Below, piece after piece: positions 13,462 through 20,521 of a stretch of DNA of 20,938 nt (positions within the stretch are counted from its first letter, which is position 1; every line of letters begins with the position of its first letter). A model generated the notes under the pieces. It was given only the letters and a program-made list of their open reading frames with translations, was not told where the DNA came from and did no database searches. Both the position numbers and the translations under genes were made by a program. This DNA is from a virus. The stretch spans positions 1 through 20,938 of the IMG/VR virus record IMGVR_UViG_3300023276_001682; one strand, given 5' to 3'.

Positions 13462-13795
13462 GGGCCCTCAAACCCAATGTAAGATTGTCCTGAGCTAATG
13501 CTCGTACAAAGCACCGGCGCTCAAACCCCACCGGGAATAAGCGCCAGCTCGACTGTTTCGGACTCACATCGTATTGGCCGCGTTCTCGTCATACCGCCCC
13601 GAGGACTTGCAAGTTCCAGGAGACGCCACACCCTTTCCTCCGGGGACTAACCAAAGTGGATAGCCGTCCGAATTCCAGGAGAGAGCTAACGGTGTCGCAA
13701 GGCAGTTTTCTCCAACACAAGTGCACCGTGTGGTGAAAACAGACGAGAATCAACTTTCGTATATGTATGAAGTTGATCTCGTTGAAATTGAATCT
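13462..13795. other. 334-nt gene-free interval
   Basis: No convincing gene on either strand. It contains an inverted repeat GGCGCT/AGCGCC (13516-13521 with 13540-13545), a short palindrome ACTTGCAAGT near 13608-13617, two CCAGGAGA words about 56 nt apart, and an AT-rich segment (13736-13800) just beyond the stop of the 571-aa gene. It could hold the promoter for the small membrane peptide and lipoprotein, but no clear -10 was assigned. Confidence 0.4.
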
Positions 13796-15511
13796 CTAAC
13801 CAGTGATGGGCTTTCCTTTCCCATCGGTGACCAACGGCAGGGGAGGTATCGGCACGAGCCTCAACTTTCCCTTGCTGGGAGTGGGAGTGGGCGTCGCTCC
13901 GATCACCGAACCGCTCGGTGGAAGGGACGACTGACTTGGTGAATTGGGCTGTAGGCTGCCAGGGAGCGCCTGGGACACGATCGTGTTCCTGACCGCCTGA
14001 CCGGACGCCTTGTCCAATGTGATCGTGTGCTTGACGTCTGGTGGCCCGTAGGGCGGCTTCTGGAGAAGGACCTTGGAGTAAATCGTCTTGTCGATCGGCT
14101 TGCCCATACTGGCCAGCCTGCTCTTCGCATTATCGAGAGCCTCTTTCCTCGCTCTCTGAATTTCGTATTGAACCGGATCAAGCCCTAGTGCCTTGGCGTC
14201 GATCGCCGGTTCAAGGGGCGTTTTGCTTACCGGATCGACCAGGCCGAAGGTGTTCGGGTTCAGCGCAGGAATAACCGGCACCTTCGGGCTCATCACTGCC
14301 TGCTGATACTTCTTCTTGAGGTAGTCGATCTCCTTCTTCTGGTCATCGAGCAGACCAGCCAGCATTGAAGTTCCAGCATTGCTGCCCCACGACTGGTCTA
14401 GAGTCGTCGCAGCAGTGGTTGTGATATTCCAGTTACTGGCGCTGGAAGCTGTCCCCCAATCGAGGATGTTCGTGCCACCTCCGGTGATCGATGTTCCAGT
14501 ATCCCAGAACAGATTCGACGAGCTCGACGACGGGGCCACGTAGAAGTTGTTGGCTACCGCAATGCTTCCAACCCCGCCAGTTCCGATAGGTGTGTAGGTC
14601 AGACCCCCCTTCTTCGGCTTAACCTCCTCATCACGCCACGACGGTAGACGGGACGGACTGACGTGATACCAGAGCCAGATCGTGAGGAGCGCAGCTTTGA
14701 TGAACTCTTCGAGGTCGGCGATCTCTTGGTAAGGGGTGTCATCCCGGACAGTGGCCCGTCTCCGATACTTGGCGAGATACTCGCAAGCCAGGGCTTTCTT
14801 ACGTGACTTGGCGTGGGTCCTAAAAAGCTGCTCCGCGTTGTTCTTCGCTGAGAGCATGATCACGTTCATCTTCTCAAGGCCAGCTGCTTTTCCGATGGCG
14901 CGTGGAACGGTCCCGGCGTGCCCGGTGTCAAACAGGACGGTCTTCTCCCAGTCAGGAATCTGCCAAGGCTGAATGACCTTCGCCATCGCCTTGGGGTTCG
15001 TGGCGATGGAGCGTGACACCTTGGAGTCGTAGTGAGACGGCATACCCTGGCGCTTGCTCATCACCTCCCAGCACCACACGTCACGGCCAGGGTAGATAGC
15101 AGTGGACTGCTTCCGGGTCCTACGCTTGAGTTCCTTCACGGAGTTAGAGATGAAGGAGTGGAGAACATCGGCGCCCTCCACTCCGTCGTATCCCAGGCTG
15201 AGGTTCTTGACTCGGTCGTCGTAGCCACGACCGCCTAGATCGCACTCGTAGACGAACTTGGCGTCTCCAGGCTTACCGACCTCTCGGCAGAGGCCCAGGG
15301 CAACTTCACGGACTGGATCACTCTTCTTCAAGATGGACGAGCAGACGGCTAGAAGCATCCCTGCTTCGACGTAGGCACACTTCGACGACGCCCGAACCTT
15401 GCGGTCTGACGGCTTGATGTCTTCGTCTAACAGGGTATTCCCGTTTGCACGAGCCAGGGCGTGAATCCCAGGGATCACGAAGTGGCGCATGTGGTTTCTT
15501 AACCAGCTCAT
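13796..15511 (-). CDS. Unknown 571-aa protein with Ser/Thr-rich linker and Pro-rich C-terminus
   Basis: ATG at 15511; the frame is open much further upstream but only as a shadow of the 446-aa gene. Residues 1-310 look globular (HFVIPGIHALARANGNTLL, VFV-type strands, WCWEVMSKRQGMPSHYDSK). TVLFDTGHAGTVPRAIG at about 191-207 faintly recalls the D-x-G-x-x-G-T loop of phosphoribosyltransferases (weak). At about 320-400 there is a low-complexity Ser/Gly/Asn/Thr stretch (APSSSSSNLFWDTG), then a coiled-coil-like LLDDQKKEIDYLKKKYQQAV and a Pro/Ser-rich tail. The build suggests a virion or injected protein, but this is not established. The start codon lies behind a hairpin containing GGTATAAACC, with no SD. 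Confidence 0.75.
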   Translation of the reverse strand: MSWLRNHMRHFVIPGIHALARANGNTLLDEDIKPSDRKVRASSKCAYVEAGMLLAVCSSILKKSDPVREVALGLCREVGKPGDAKFVYECDLGGRGYDDRVKNLSLGYDGVEGADVLHSFISNSVKELKRRTRKQSTAIYPGRDVWCWEVMSKRQGMPSHYDSKVSRSIATNPKAMAKVIQPWQIPDWEKTVLFDTGHAGTVPRAIGKAAGLEKMNVIMLSAKNNAEQLFRTHAKSRKKALACEYLAKYRRRATVRDDTPYQEIADLEEFIKAALLTIWLWYHVSPSRLPSWRDEEVKPKKGGLTYTPIGTGGVGSIAVANNFYVAPSSSSSNLFWDTGTSITGGGTNILDWGTASSASNWNITTTAATTLDQSWGSNAGTSMLAGLLDDQKKEIDYLKKKYQQAVMSPKVPVIPALNPNTFGLVDPVSKTPLEPAIDAKALGLDPVQYEIQRARKEALDNAKSRLASMGKPIDKTIYSKVLLQKPPYGPPDVKHTITLDKASGQAVRNTIVSQALPGSLQPNSPSQSSLPPSGSVIGATPTPTPSKGKLRLVPIPPLPLVTDGKGKPITG

Positions 15512-15512
15512 A

Positions 15513-15528
15513 CGAGGTTTATACCTCG
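15513..15528 (-). promoter_or_regulatory. Hairpin/-10 box at the junction of the 446-aa and 571-aa genes
   Basis: CGAGGT-ATAA-ACCTCG is a perfect 6-bp hairpin that contains the TAA stop of the upstream gene and the word GGTATAAAC. TATAAA ends 7 nt before the downstream ATG (15511), which lacks an SD. It may serve as a leaderless promoter, or act in the mRNA as a small junction hairpin. Confidence 0.4.
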
Positions 15529-16859
15529 TCGCTAGGATCGCCCTCACGGCCGAGGATCTTGTCCATGAGGGACTTCTTCTTCTGGGCCTTCTTGGTGGTC
15601 TTCTTGGTGACCAGCTTCTTCGGCTTAGGTAGCGAGTTGAAGGTCTTCTGGTCGAGTTCCTCGACGCATTTAGCCCGGAACGCTCGCATCTTGCCCCCAT
15701 CGGACGGAATTGCGGCCACATCAGCAGACTCGAACTCGAAGGCAATGGCCCGCATATCGCCGTTGCAGTAGCTCTTGCACCAATCAGCCGACCCAATGTT
15801 GATCCCCGCCTCACACGTCGATCTGTCGTCGGTGTTGGCGTCCTTGATCTCTACAGTTTCACCTACCTTATAGGTGATCTGCTCAGGCCCTGTCCGGGTC
15901 GGACTCTTGAGATCCTTGGTGACGTACTTGTAGCCACGGATTTTGCCGACGTGCTTCCTGAGCTTTGTGATGTCGGCGTTGGTCCGCAGATCCAACAGTG
16001 TCCCCACCGTGAAGCCGAGGTCCTTCTTCTGCTTCAGCTCTTTCGTGAGCATCCCCTTGGCGCTAACACCGTCGGTATGGTGCTTGGTGATGTCCGAGAA
16101 ATCGAACACGGCAGCATAGGCTTTGTCGCCAGGTCGGGCCGCATCCTTCACAGCCTCCAACGACTGGTAGCGTTCGCCCGTCTTGAGCGTGTGCGCGGTC
16201 TTGAGCTTCAAGGTCCGCTTCTCGCGCTTCTTCAGGACGTAGCACCGGACCTTACCAGCGTGCTTCTTGAGCTTCTCGATGTCCGTCGAAGCGAGGCAGT
16301 CGATCAGTCCGGTGGTGAAGCCGAGATCCTTCTTCGGATCCAGCTCATCGGTGATTAGCAGCCTGTTCACCAGGAACTTGCCATAGCTGTGCTGGCTGAT
16401 GTCGTCAGCGTGGATTTCGACTACGAAGACACGATCACCAGGGTTTACCCCTGAAAGGCATTGCGCCCGGCTCTGGAGCTCGATCCCGTCCTTGACGGAG
16501 AAGACCTTACCCTGCTTGCGGAGGTGCTTGTCGAGCAGTTGGTGCTTGGCAGCTGTGGGGTCTCTCTTGATGAGGGCGTAGGCGCGGACCGTGTCGCCGT
16601 GCTTTTTCAGTTTGTCGAGGTCATTCTTGACTTTGCAGTCAATGAGCCCGGTCGTCTTCGGATCGACCTCGATCGTTCCGTCGGGATAGCGAACTACCTT
16701 GACCGTGTTCTGAGAATGAGGAAGTCGATATTGGAGTTCAATGTCAGTGACCGCTGAGATCCGCGCAATGCGGTCCGGTGAGCCGTCTCGGCGACGTCGC
16801 CAAGCGCGATCAGCTCGCCTTTCGATCTTTGATCTGAGGTCTGGTGTAATGGTGGTCAT
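15519..16859 (-). CDS. Unknown 446-aa protein built of three related repeats, Lys-rich tail
   Basis: Three tandem units begin TGLIDCKVKNDLDKLKKH (residue 70), TGLIDCLASTDIEKLKKH (183) and VGTLLDLRTNADITKLRKH (285). Each continues VR.Y.L.KR, an excursion with a Cys or Ser-rich start (SRAQCLSGVNPGDRVFVVEI; YQSLEAVKDAARPGDKAYAA; DRSTCEAGINIGSADWCKS), and D(D/I)I..H or equivalent. The alternating beta pattern recalls the DUF7666-type domain of phage proteins, at low certainty. The N-terminus is very Arg-rich (RRADRAWRRRRDG) and the C-terminus Lys-rich (KKTTKKAQKKKS), so nucleic-acid contact is plausible. Its stop is 7 nt before the 571-aa gene, so they are likely one transcription unit. Confidence 0.78.
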   Translation of the reverse strand: MTTITPDLRSKIERRADRAWRRRRDGSPDRIARISAVTDIELQYRLPHSQNTVKVVRYPDGTIEVDPKTTGLIDCKVKNDLDKLKKHGDTVRAYALIKRDPTAAKHQLLDKHLRKQGKVFSVKDGIELQSRAQCLSGVNPGDRVFVVEIHADDISQHSYGKFLVNRLLITDELDPKKDLGFTTGLIDCLASTDIEKLKKHAGKVRCYVLKKREKRTLKLKTAHTLKTGERYQSLEAVKDAARPGDKAYAAVFDFSDITKHHTDGVSAKGMLTKELKQKKDLGFTVGTLLDLRTNADITKLRKHVGKIRGYKYVTKDLKSPTRTGPEQITYKVGETVEIKDANTDDRSTCEAGINIGSADWCKSYCNGDMRAIAFEFESADVAAIPSDGGKMRAFRAKCVEELDQKTFNSLPKPKKLVTKKTTKKAQKKKSLMDKILGREGDPSDEV

Positions 16860-17002
16860 GGGCGAGGCATCCTTTTGTCAGGTACTAATAGAGAAACCAT
16901 TTGTTTTATGGCTGGCTGATGTTTATCTTCTACCCGCCGAGACATGGTTAACAAGCCATATCTTAGCGATCCGATCACCAAAAGTCCCGCAGGGAGATAC
17001 CC
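16860..17002. promoter_or_regulatory. Divergent control region between the 446-aa gene (-) and the H1-like gene (+)
   Basis: 143 nt, AT-rich in its first half (AAACCATTTGTTTTATGG). CATATCTTAG at about 16966-16975 could contain a + strand -10, and CTCTATTAGTACC on the minus strand (about 16895-16883) a -10 for the 446-aa gene; neither has a clear -35. An AGGGAG SD stands 6 nt before the GTG at 17003. Confidence 0.35.
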
Positions 17003-17323
17003 GTGGCTAACACCAAATCCAAGACCGGCGCCAAGCGCAGCAACACCAAGAAGTCGACCAAGAAGTCGACCAAGAAGTCGACCAAGAAGTCGACCAAGAA
17101 GTCGATGCCCAAGAAGTCGACCAAGAAGTCGATGCCCAAGAAGGCCAAGAAGAAGGTCGCCAAGAAGGCGAAGAAGAAGGCGAAAAAGAAGATCGCCAAG
17201 AAGTCGATGCCCAAGAAGAAGGCGAAGAAGAAGATCGCCAAGAAGTCGAAGAAGGTTGCCAAGAAGAAGGTTGCCAAGAAGTCGATGCCAAAGAAGAAGA
17301 TCGCCAAGAAGTTGAAGAAGTAG
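17003..17323 (+). CDS. Histone H1-like poly-lysine DNA-binding protein
   Basis: 106 residues; GTG with AGGGAG 6 nt upstream. More than half of the protein is Lys: after MANTKSKTGAKRSN come TKKS units, then SMPKK, AKKK and VAKK/IAKK units to the end. No globular domain is present, and the composition matches the C-terminal tails of linker histones and bacterial H1-like proteins. It should bind DNA (or RNA) nonspecifically and could condense phage DNA, package it or alter the host nucleoid. It is followed by a textbook intrinsic terminator, which fits strong independent expression. The coding DNA contains a 12-bp tandem repeat, so copy number may vary. Confidence 0.85.
   Translation: MANTKSKTGAKRSNTKKSTKKSTKKSTKKSTKKSMPKKSTKKSMPKKAKKKVAKKAKKKAKKKIAKKSMPKKKAKKKIAKKSKKVAKKKVAKKSMPKKKIAKKLKK
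17048..17107 (+). repeat. 12-bp tandem repeat inside the H1-like gene
   Basis: AAGAAGTCGACC occurs four times in a row (17048-17095) and a fifth unit varies at the end (AAGAAGTCGATG, 17096-17107); another copy follows after CCC. Each unit encodes Lys-Lys-Ser-Thr. The base-level identity indicates recent expansion by slippage. Confidence 0.9.
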
Positions 17324-17325
17324 CG

Positions 17326-17790
17326 CTACTCCAGAGCGTTAGGTAATTGGGCGGCAGCTTCGGCTGCCGCCTTTTTCCATCCACAGCAAATGTCTAACAC
17401 GCGTCGGCACTGGTCTTCATCGAACTTACCGATGTGGCAGTCACTACGCTCAAGGGATAGGGCCTCACCTAGCTTCTGGTAGTAGTGTTTCCTGGCCTTG
17501 CTCTTAGACCCCCCAATGAGCGCCAAGCGATCTTTCCAAAACGGATCGAATGCCGCGTGCGCCTGAACCCTGAGTTGCCTCAGTTCGGCCTTAGCAAGCG
17601 ATCCTTTAGGTCTGTTGGACTTGCTGTCCTGGAGGACGCCAACCCATGCTTGGCATGGCTGGCAAATCCAGAGCAAGCCGTAAGACTTTGCGTAAACGCG
17701 TATCGAGTCAACGAGCTCGGCGTCCATGTGGCAGTAGGGGCACACGGGAGGGCCAATGTAACTCGGCTTCTTGTCGGTCACCCAGAACAC
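17326..17790 (-). CDS. Zinc-finger DUF3268-family protein
   Basis: 154 residues from a GTG with AGGA very close to it. Two Cys pairs, CPYC at residues 17-20 and CQPC at about 43-46, form one zinc ribbon. The following PKGSLAKAELRQLRVQAHAAFDPFWK is the hallmark of the DUF3268 zinc-finger domain found in phages and bacteria; its function is not known. The C-terminal part (HYYQKLGEALSL, DICCGWKKAAAEAAAQLP) is helical and ends over the terminator of the convergent H1-like gene. TATAAA (17811-17806) lies 15 nt upstream of the start, and the gene diverges from the 380-aa gene. Confidence 0.85.
   Translation of the reverse strand: MFWVTDKKPSYIGPPVCPYCHMDAELVDSIRVYAKSYGLLWICQPCQAWVGVLQDSKSNRPKGSLAKAELRQLRVQAHAAFDPFWKDRLALIGGSKSKARKHYYQKLGEALSLERSDCHIGKFDEDQCRRVLDICCGWKKAAAEAAAQLPNALE
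17350..17376 (+). terminator. Intrinsic terminator of the H1-like gene
   Basis: GGCGGCAGC-TTCG-GCTGCCGCC: 9 bp with a UUCG tetraloop (17350-17358 with 17363-17371), followed by TTTTT (17372-17376), 26 nt after the stop codon. It is embedded in the last codons of the convergent DUF3268 gene, where it encodes an Ala-rich stretch. Confidence 0.92.
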
Positions 17791-17805
17791 CTTCCTGATG
17801 AACTG

Positions 17806-17827
17806 TTTATACCTGTCAGATCAGGTA
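17806..17827. promoter_or_regulatory. Divergent promoter/operator between the DUF3268 and 380-aa genes
   Basis: On the minus strand GGTATAAAC (17813-17805) supplies a -10 box for the DUF3268 gene. Overlapping it, TACCTG-TCAGAT-CAGGTA (17810-17827) is a 6-bp inverted repeat suitable for a dimeric repressor or a small hairpin. The half-word ATCAGGT recurs in other gaps (7004, 20575, 20589). Confidence 0.4.
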
Positions 17828-17836
17828 GAAGACTGT

Positions 17837-18979
17837 GTGAGCAAATCTAACAAGCGCCGAGATAAGAAGAAGAAAGCTCGGGAGCGCCGGGTTCGCAAGA
17901 ACCGCGAGTCTATGTCTATCAGGCGCCAGTTGAAGTCAATGGACGCCCTGATCAAGGCACACGCCCCTCTCCCGGAGTTCAAGCTCAACTGCGACAAGGC
18001 GAACGCTGACATCAAAGCTCTGGTTGAGAGCGGTATTGATGGTTTCAGCAAGGTCTACACGAGGCGTATGCATCCGGATGCCATCGATATGATGGGCGAA
18101 CACACAAGGGTAGGTTGGACGGCCATGGTCGATGACATCAGTTCGACCGCAGACGACATGACTAGAGAGGAAGTAGAGGAGAGCCTCTCTCAGCTATTCG
18201 ACCGAGAACTTGGAAATGGGATCTTGTGGCACGCCAAGAAAAATCTCGTTCGACGGGCGCTGCCTGTGAGCTGCTTTACCATTGAGCCAGGAGAGAAGCA
18301 CTGGGATGTTCGATGTAGATCACTCCAATCTGAGAAGACGTCGCATGGGAGTCTCTACTGCTCGCCACATCGGCCTACGGTGGAGTTCGACGGAGATCAG
18401 CATCGAGTGTTGTTTACCAGACACGCGATGAAGCAGCTCAGTGAGCGTATCGTCCCAAAGTGGAACCAGTTCTACATCGGTCAGACCTACGTGTTCGGCT
18501 TTCTCTACGAGTGCGTCTATTTCGAACCCCTCGTCCTTTCCAACGGTCAGCCAGCCTTCGCTATCCTGAACTCGTGCCTTCGCGTTGGGAATGAGGTCCG
18601 CAAGTTCATGCGCAGCATTCTCGGTGTGAAAACTGATGAAGAGTTGGCTGGCTTCTATTACCGGGTCGGATATTGCCCAATCACGCTCGACAAGGGTATG
18701 GCTGTCGCAAAGACGTTCTTGACGCCAGGCTACTGGCAAACGCCGGAGAGAAAGACCCTGTCTAAGGGTGGAAGCGATGGTCACATAAGAAAGTTGAAGC
18801 TAGAGATCGAGCAAGCGTGCGACGACGGCATCAACACAATGAGTGTGTCTGAGTGCGATCGGACGCGGAACGCTGTGCAGTGGTTTCACGAACACGGCGT
18901 CCCTCAGGTTAAGAAGATTGAGGCCGAAGTCTTCAGGAACGTAGTCGGTCCCTACTCCTTCCTCAAACGCTACAATTAG
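17837..18979 (+). CDS. Unknown 380-aa protein with a strongly basic N-terminus
   Basis: GTG start at 17837, chosen because it opens with SKSNKRRDKKKKARERRVRK; the frame is open further upstream but that part overlaps the divergent gene's 5' end. The first 35 residues are Lys/Arg-rich, followed by a helical part (MSIRRQLKSMDALIKAH). The body contains VEFDGDQHRVLFTRHAMKQL, FGFLYECVYFEPLVLSNGQP and LAGFYYRVGYCPITLDKGMA, suggesting a mixed alpha/beta fold with several Cys and His. No family is recognised. It ends in a 4-nt overlap with the convergent 94-aa gene. The basic tag resembles the small ORF at 11008. Confidence 0.8.
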   Translation: MSKSNKRRDKKKKARERRVRKNRESMSIRRQLKSMDALIKAHAPLPEFKLNCDKANADIKALVESGIDGFSKVYTRRMHPDAIDMMGEHTRVGWTAMVDDISSTADDMTREEVEESLSQLFDRELGNGILWHAKKNLVRRALPVSCFTIEPGEKHWDVRCRSLQSEKTSHGSLYCSPHRPTVEFDGDQHRVLFTRHAMKQLSERIVPKWNQFYIGQTYVFGFLYECVYFEPLVLSNGQPAFAILNSCLRVGNEVRKFMRSILGVKTDEELAGFYYRVGYCPITLDKGMAVAKTFLTPGYWQTPERKTLSKGGSDGHIRKLKLEIEQACDDGINTMSVSECDRTRNAVQWFHEHGVPQVKKIEAEVFRNVVGPYSFLKRYN

Positions 18980-19260
18980 TCGCCCATACCCATCACAGCT
19001 AGCCAAGTCTTATCCTCCTGCTCAAGGGCGAAGGCATAATTGGCGAGTGGTTCGTCTAGGCTAGTCAACTTGAACTCGTCGGACGACATCACAACAATAC
19101 GTCCGTCAGATTTCTGCATAGTTCCAAGGGCGAAGTTACCGGACTGGTCTTTGCCGTGAACTACCTTGAGCTTAAACCGAACGACTCGATCACTTATCCA
19201 GCTCTCGCACTCCACCTTAGTGTCAAAGCGGGTAGCGTTCTCAGCATCGTATAGTTCCAT
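18976..19260 (-). CDS. Unknown 94-aa protein
   Basis: ATG at 19260 chosen for the SD AGAGG at about 6 nt; an in-frame ATG six codons earlier lacks one. The protein opens MELYDAENATRFDTKVECES, then beta-type segments (RVVRFKLKVVHG, RIVVMSSDEFKLTSL) and FALEQEDKTWLAVMGMGD. There is no TM segment or recognised motif. It is a monocistronic small gene between two plus-strand genes; its 3' end overlaps the 380-aa gene by 4 nt. Confidence 0.65.
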   Translation of the reverse strand: MELYDAENATRFDTKVECESWISDRVVRFKLKVVHGKDQSGNFALGTMQKSDGRIVVMSSDEFKLTSLDEPLANYAFALEQEDKTWLAVMGMGD

Positions 19261-19332
19261 AAGTGCCTCTTTCGGCAAGGATCAGCCAATGAGGTCTGGA
19301 TGTCAACACTCAAACGGTTTCTAGCGCATCAC

Positions 19333-19341
19333 TGATATACT
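19333..19341 (+). promoter_or_regulatory. Extended -10 promoter (TGATATACT) for the 132-aa membrane/coiled-coil gene
   Basis: TGA-TATACT lies 23 nt upstream of the ATG at 19365, in the gap after the divergent 94-aa gene. No good -35 is present. The downstream SD GGGAGAG is well placed, so this would be a normal leadered mRNA covering the next two genes. Confidence 0.55.
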
Positions 19342-19364
19342 GATTTGGGATCGGGAGAGTTTTT

Positions 19365-19763
19365 ATGAATTGGCTCCTATTAGCACAAGAACAGGCAGCC
19401 AACCCAGAAAAGGCCATTGGCTGGCTTCAGACCATCATCAATGGTGGCGTACCCCTCATCTGCCTAGCCGCAGCCGCAGTTTTTGGTTACGTCGCCTGGT
19501 CTCAGCACAAAAAGAATATGCAGCTGGAGATCGACTACCGCAACGACCTCGCCGAGCGGGCTAAGCAGGAAAAGGTCGATGCTGACCAGCGCCTAGCCGA
19601 CGCCAAGCAGGACGCAAAGGATCGTGCCGCTGAAGTTGATAAGCTCATGCGCGAGCGTATGGCGGCTGAAAAAGAGAGCGATGCTACTCTCGCGCATGCC
19701 GTACACATCATCGAGGCGAATACCAAAGTAATGGATCGCCTGGAGCGAAAGTCAGAGAGCTAG
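19365..19763 (+). CDS. Single-TM, coiled-coil membrane protein (holin/BhlA-like topology)
   Basis: 132 residues, ATG with SD GGGAGAG. Residues 1-25 are short and amphipathic (MNWLLLAQEQAANPEKAIGW). Residues about 27-46 (GGVPLICLAAAAVFGYVAW) are one transmembrane helix, and from residue 50 onward there is a long charged coiled coil (IDYRNDLAERAKQEKVDADQ, then EVDKLMRERMAAEKE). A short N-terminus, one TM and a cytoplasmic coil is the layout of BhlA/UviB-type phage holins, but also of other membrane scaffolds; no endolysin is seen nearby in this window. The next gene starts 3 nt after its stop. Confidence 0.75.
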   Translation: MNWLLLAQEQAANPEKAIGWLQTIINGGVPLICLAAAAVFGYVAWSQHKKNMQLEIDYRNDLAERAKQEKVDADQRLADAKQDAKDRAAEVDKLMRERMAAEKESDATLAHAVHIIEANTKVMDRLERKSES

Positions 19764-19766
19764 TCT

Positions 19767-20027
19767 ATGACGAAGTCTGAGCGCAATACTCTACGACTCA
19801 AGATCAAAAAGACTGTGGAGGACGCTGTCCCCGCACTAAGCATTGATGTCACAAAGATCCTGACCGATGAAGAGACGGCTGAAATTCATCGGCAGATGGA
19901 GCAGCGGCGTGCAGCGCTGGACCTCGCTAAACAAGAAGGACGCGCAGGCCTGAAGGCCCGCTTCAAGCGGAGCGTGGTTAAGAGATCCTACGACCCAATG
20001 GTCGACGGCGCTATCGAAGACGCTTAG
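19767..20027 (+). CDS. Unknown 86-aa helical protein, cotranscribed with the coiled-coil gene
   Basis: ATG 3 nt after the previous stop, with AGAGAG upstream. The predicted fold is mostly helical and charged (KSERNTLRLKIKKTVEDAV, DEETAEIHRQMEQRRAALDL, RAGLKARFKRSVVKRSYDP). No TM segment, signal peptide or known motif is present. Its 3' end overlaps the convergent Ala/Lys-rich gene by 4 nt. It is possibly a cytoplasmic partner of the upstream membrane protein. Confidence 0.7.
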   Translation: MTKSERNTLRLKIKKTVEDAVPALSIDVTKILTDEETAEIHRQMEQRRAALDLAKQEGRAGLKARFKRSVVKRSYDPMVDGAIEDA

Positions 20028-20521
20028 GGCTTCTTCTTACTGGACTTCTTCTTGAAGAAGTCCTTGAGGCCCTTCTTCTCTTCAGCCTTGGGGGCTGCCT
20101 TAGCCTTGGGGGCCACCTTAGGCGCAGCCTTAGGGGCTGCCTTAGCTTTAGGCGCAGCCTTGGGGGCTGCCTTAGCCTTGGGGGCTGGCGCCGGGTTCAG
20201 GGACTTGCGGAGATCGGCGATGGCCGATGCCAGCAGAGCCTCACATTCCTGGTCTCCTGCCTTCAGGTCGGCTGCACGGCAAAGACAGTGCAATGCGACT
20301 GCCGACTCGCCCAGAGACCTGTGAGCGGCTGCAGCGGCTACTAGGGCGGACAGCGCGTCTGCCTTACGACCGTAGGCCAATGCGGACCCTGCGAGTTCGC
20401 TCTCAAGACGAGCTACTTGGGCCGCAAGTCGTTTGTTGTCCTCAAGGTCGGCGGTGAAGAGCGCCAGCCGGAGTTTGGTGTTAGCCTTGTCCTTGTTCTC
20501 GCGCAGCTGCTGGTTAGCCAT
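20024..20521 (-). CDS. Helical protein with an Ala/Lys/Pro-rich (APKAKAAPKA) H1-like tail
   Basis: 165 residues, ATG with GGGAGGT. Residues 1-105 are helical: a coiled-coil-like start (FTADLEDNKRLAAQVARLES) followed by Ala-rich helices with TPR-like spacing (ALSALVAAAAAHRSLGESAV, ALHCLCRAADLKAGD). Residues about 110-145 repeat AP-KAKAAPKA, as in linker-histone tails, and the end is KKGLKDFFKKKSSKKKP. The tail should bind nucleic acid loosely. It is a second low-complexity basic protein besides the gene at 17003. The underlying DNA is a degenerate repeat of TTAGCCTTGGGGGCTGCC. Confidence 0.75.
   Translation of the reverse strand: MANQQLRENKDKANTKLRLALFTADLEDNKRLAAQVARLESELAGSALAYGRKADALSALVAAAAAHRSLGESAVALHCLCRAADLKAGDQECEALLASAIADLRKSLNPAPAPKAKAAPKAAPKAKAAPKAAPKVAPKAKAAPKAEEKKGLKDFFKKKSSKKKP

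Noticed and set aside
13721-13942. Plus-strand ORF beginning MHRVVKTDENQLSY
   Set aside because: The first part looks protein-like, but there is no SD, and its second half is antisense to the 571-aa gene with shadow-like composition.
15512-15814. Upstream extension of the 571-aa frame (Arg/Ser/Pro-rich)
   Set aside because: It overlaps the well-supported 446-aa gene in another frame and has the composition of an antisense or out-of-frame shadow.
17048-17107. Short regular repeats as a CRISPR array
   Set aside because: Units are contiguous 12-mers without spacers and encode Lys-Lys-Ser-Thr.
16975-17384. Minus-strand Phe/Leu-rich and Ser/Trp-rich ORFs opposite the H1-like gene
   Set aside because: They are mirror translations of the AAG/GTC repeat; hydrophobicity arises from antisense lysine codons.
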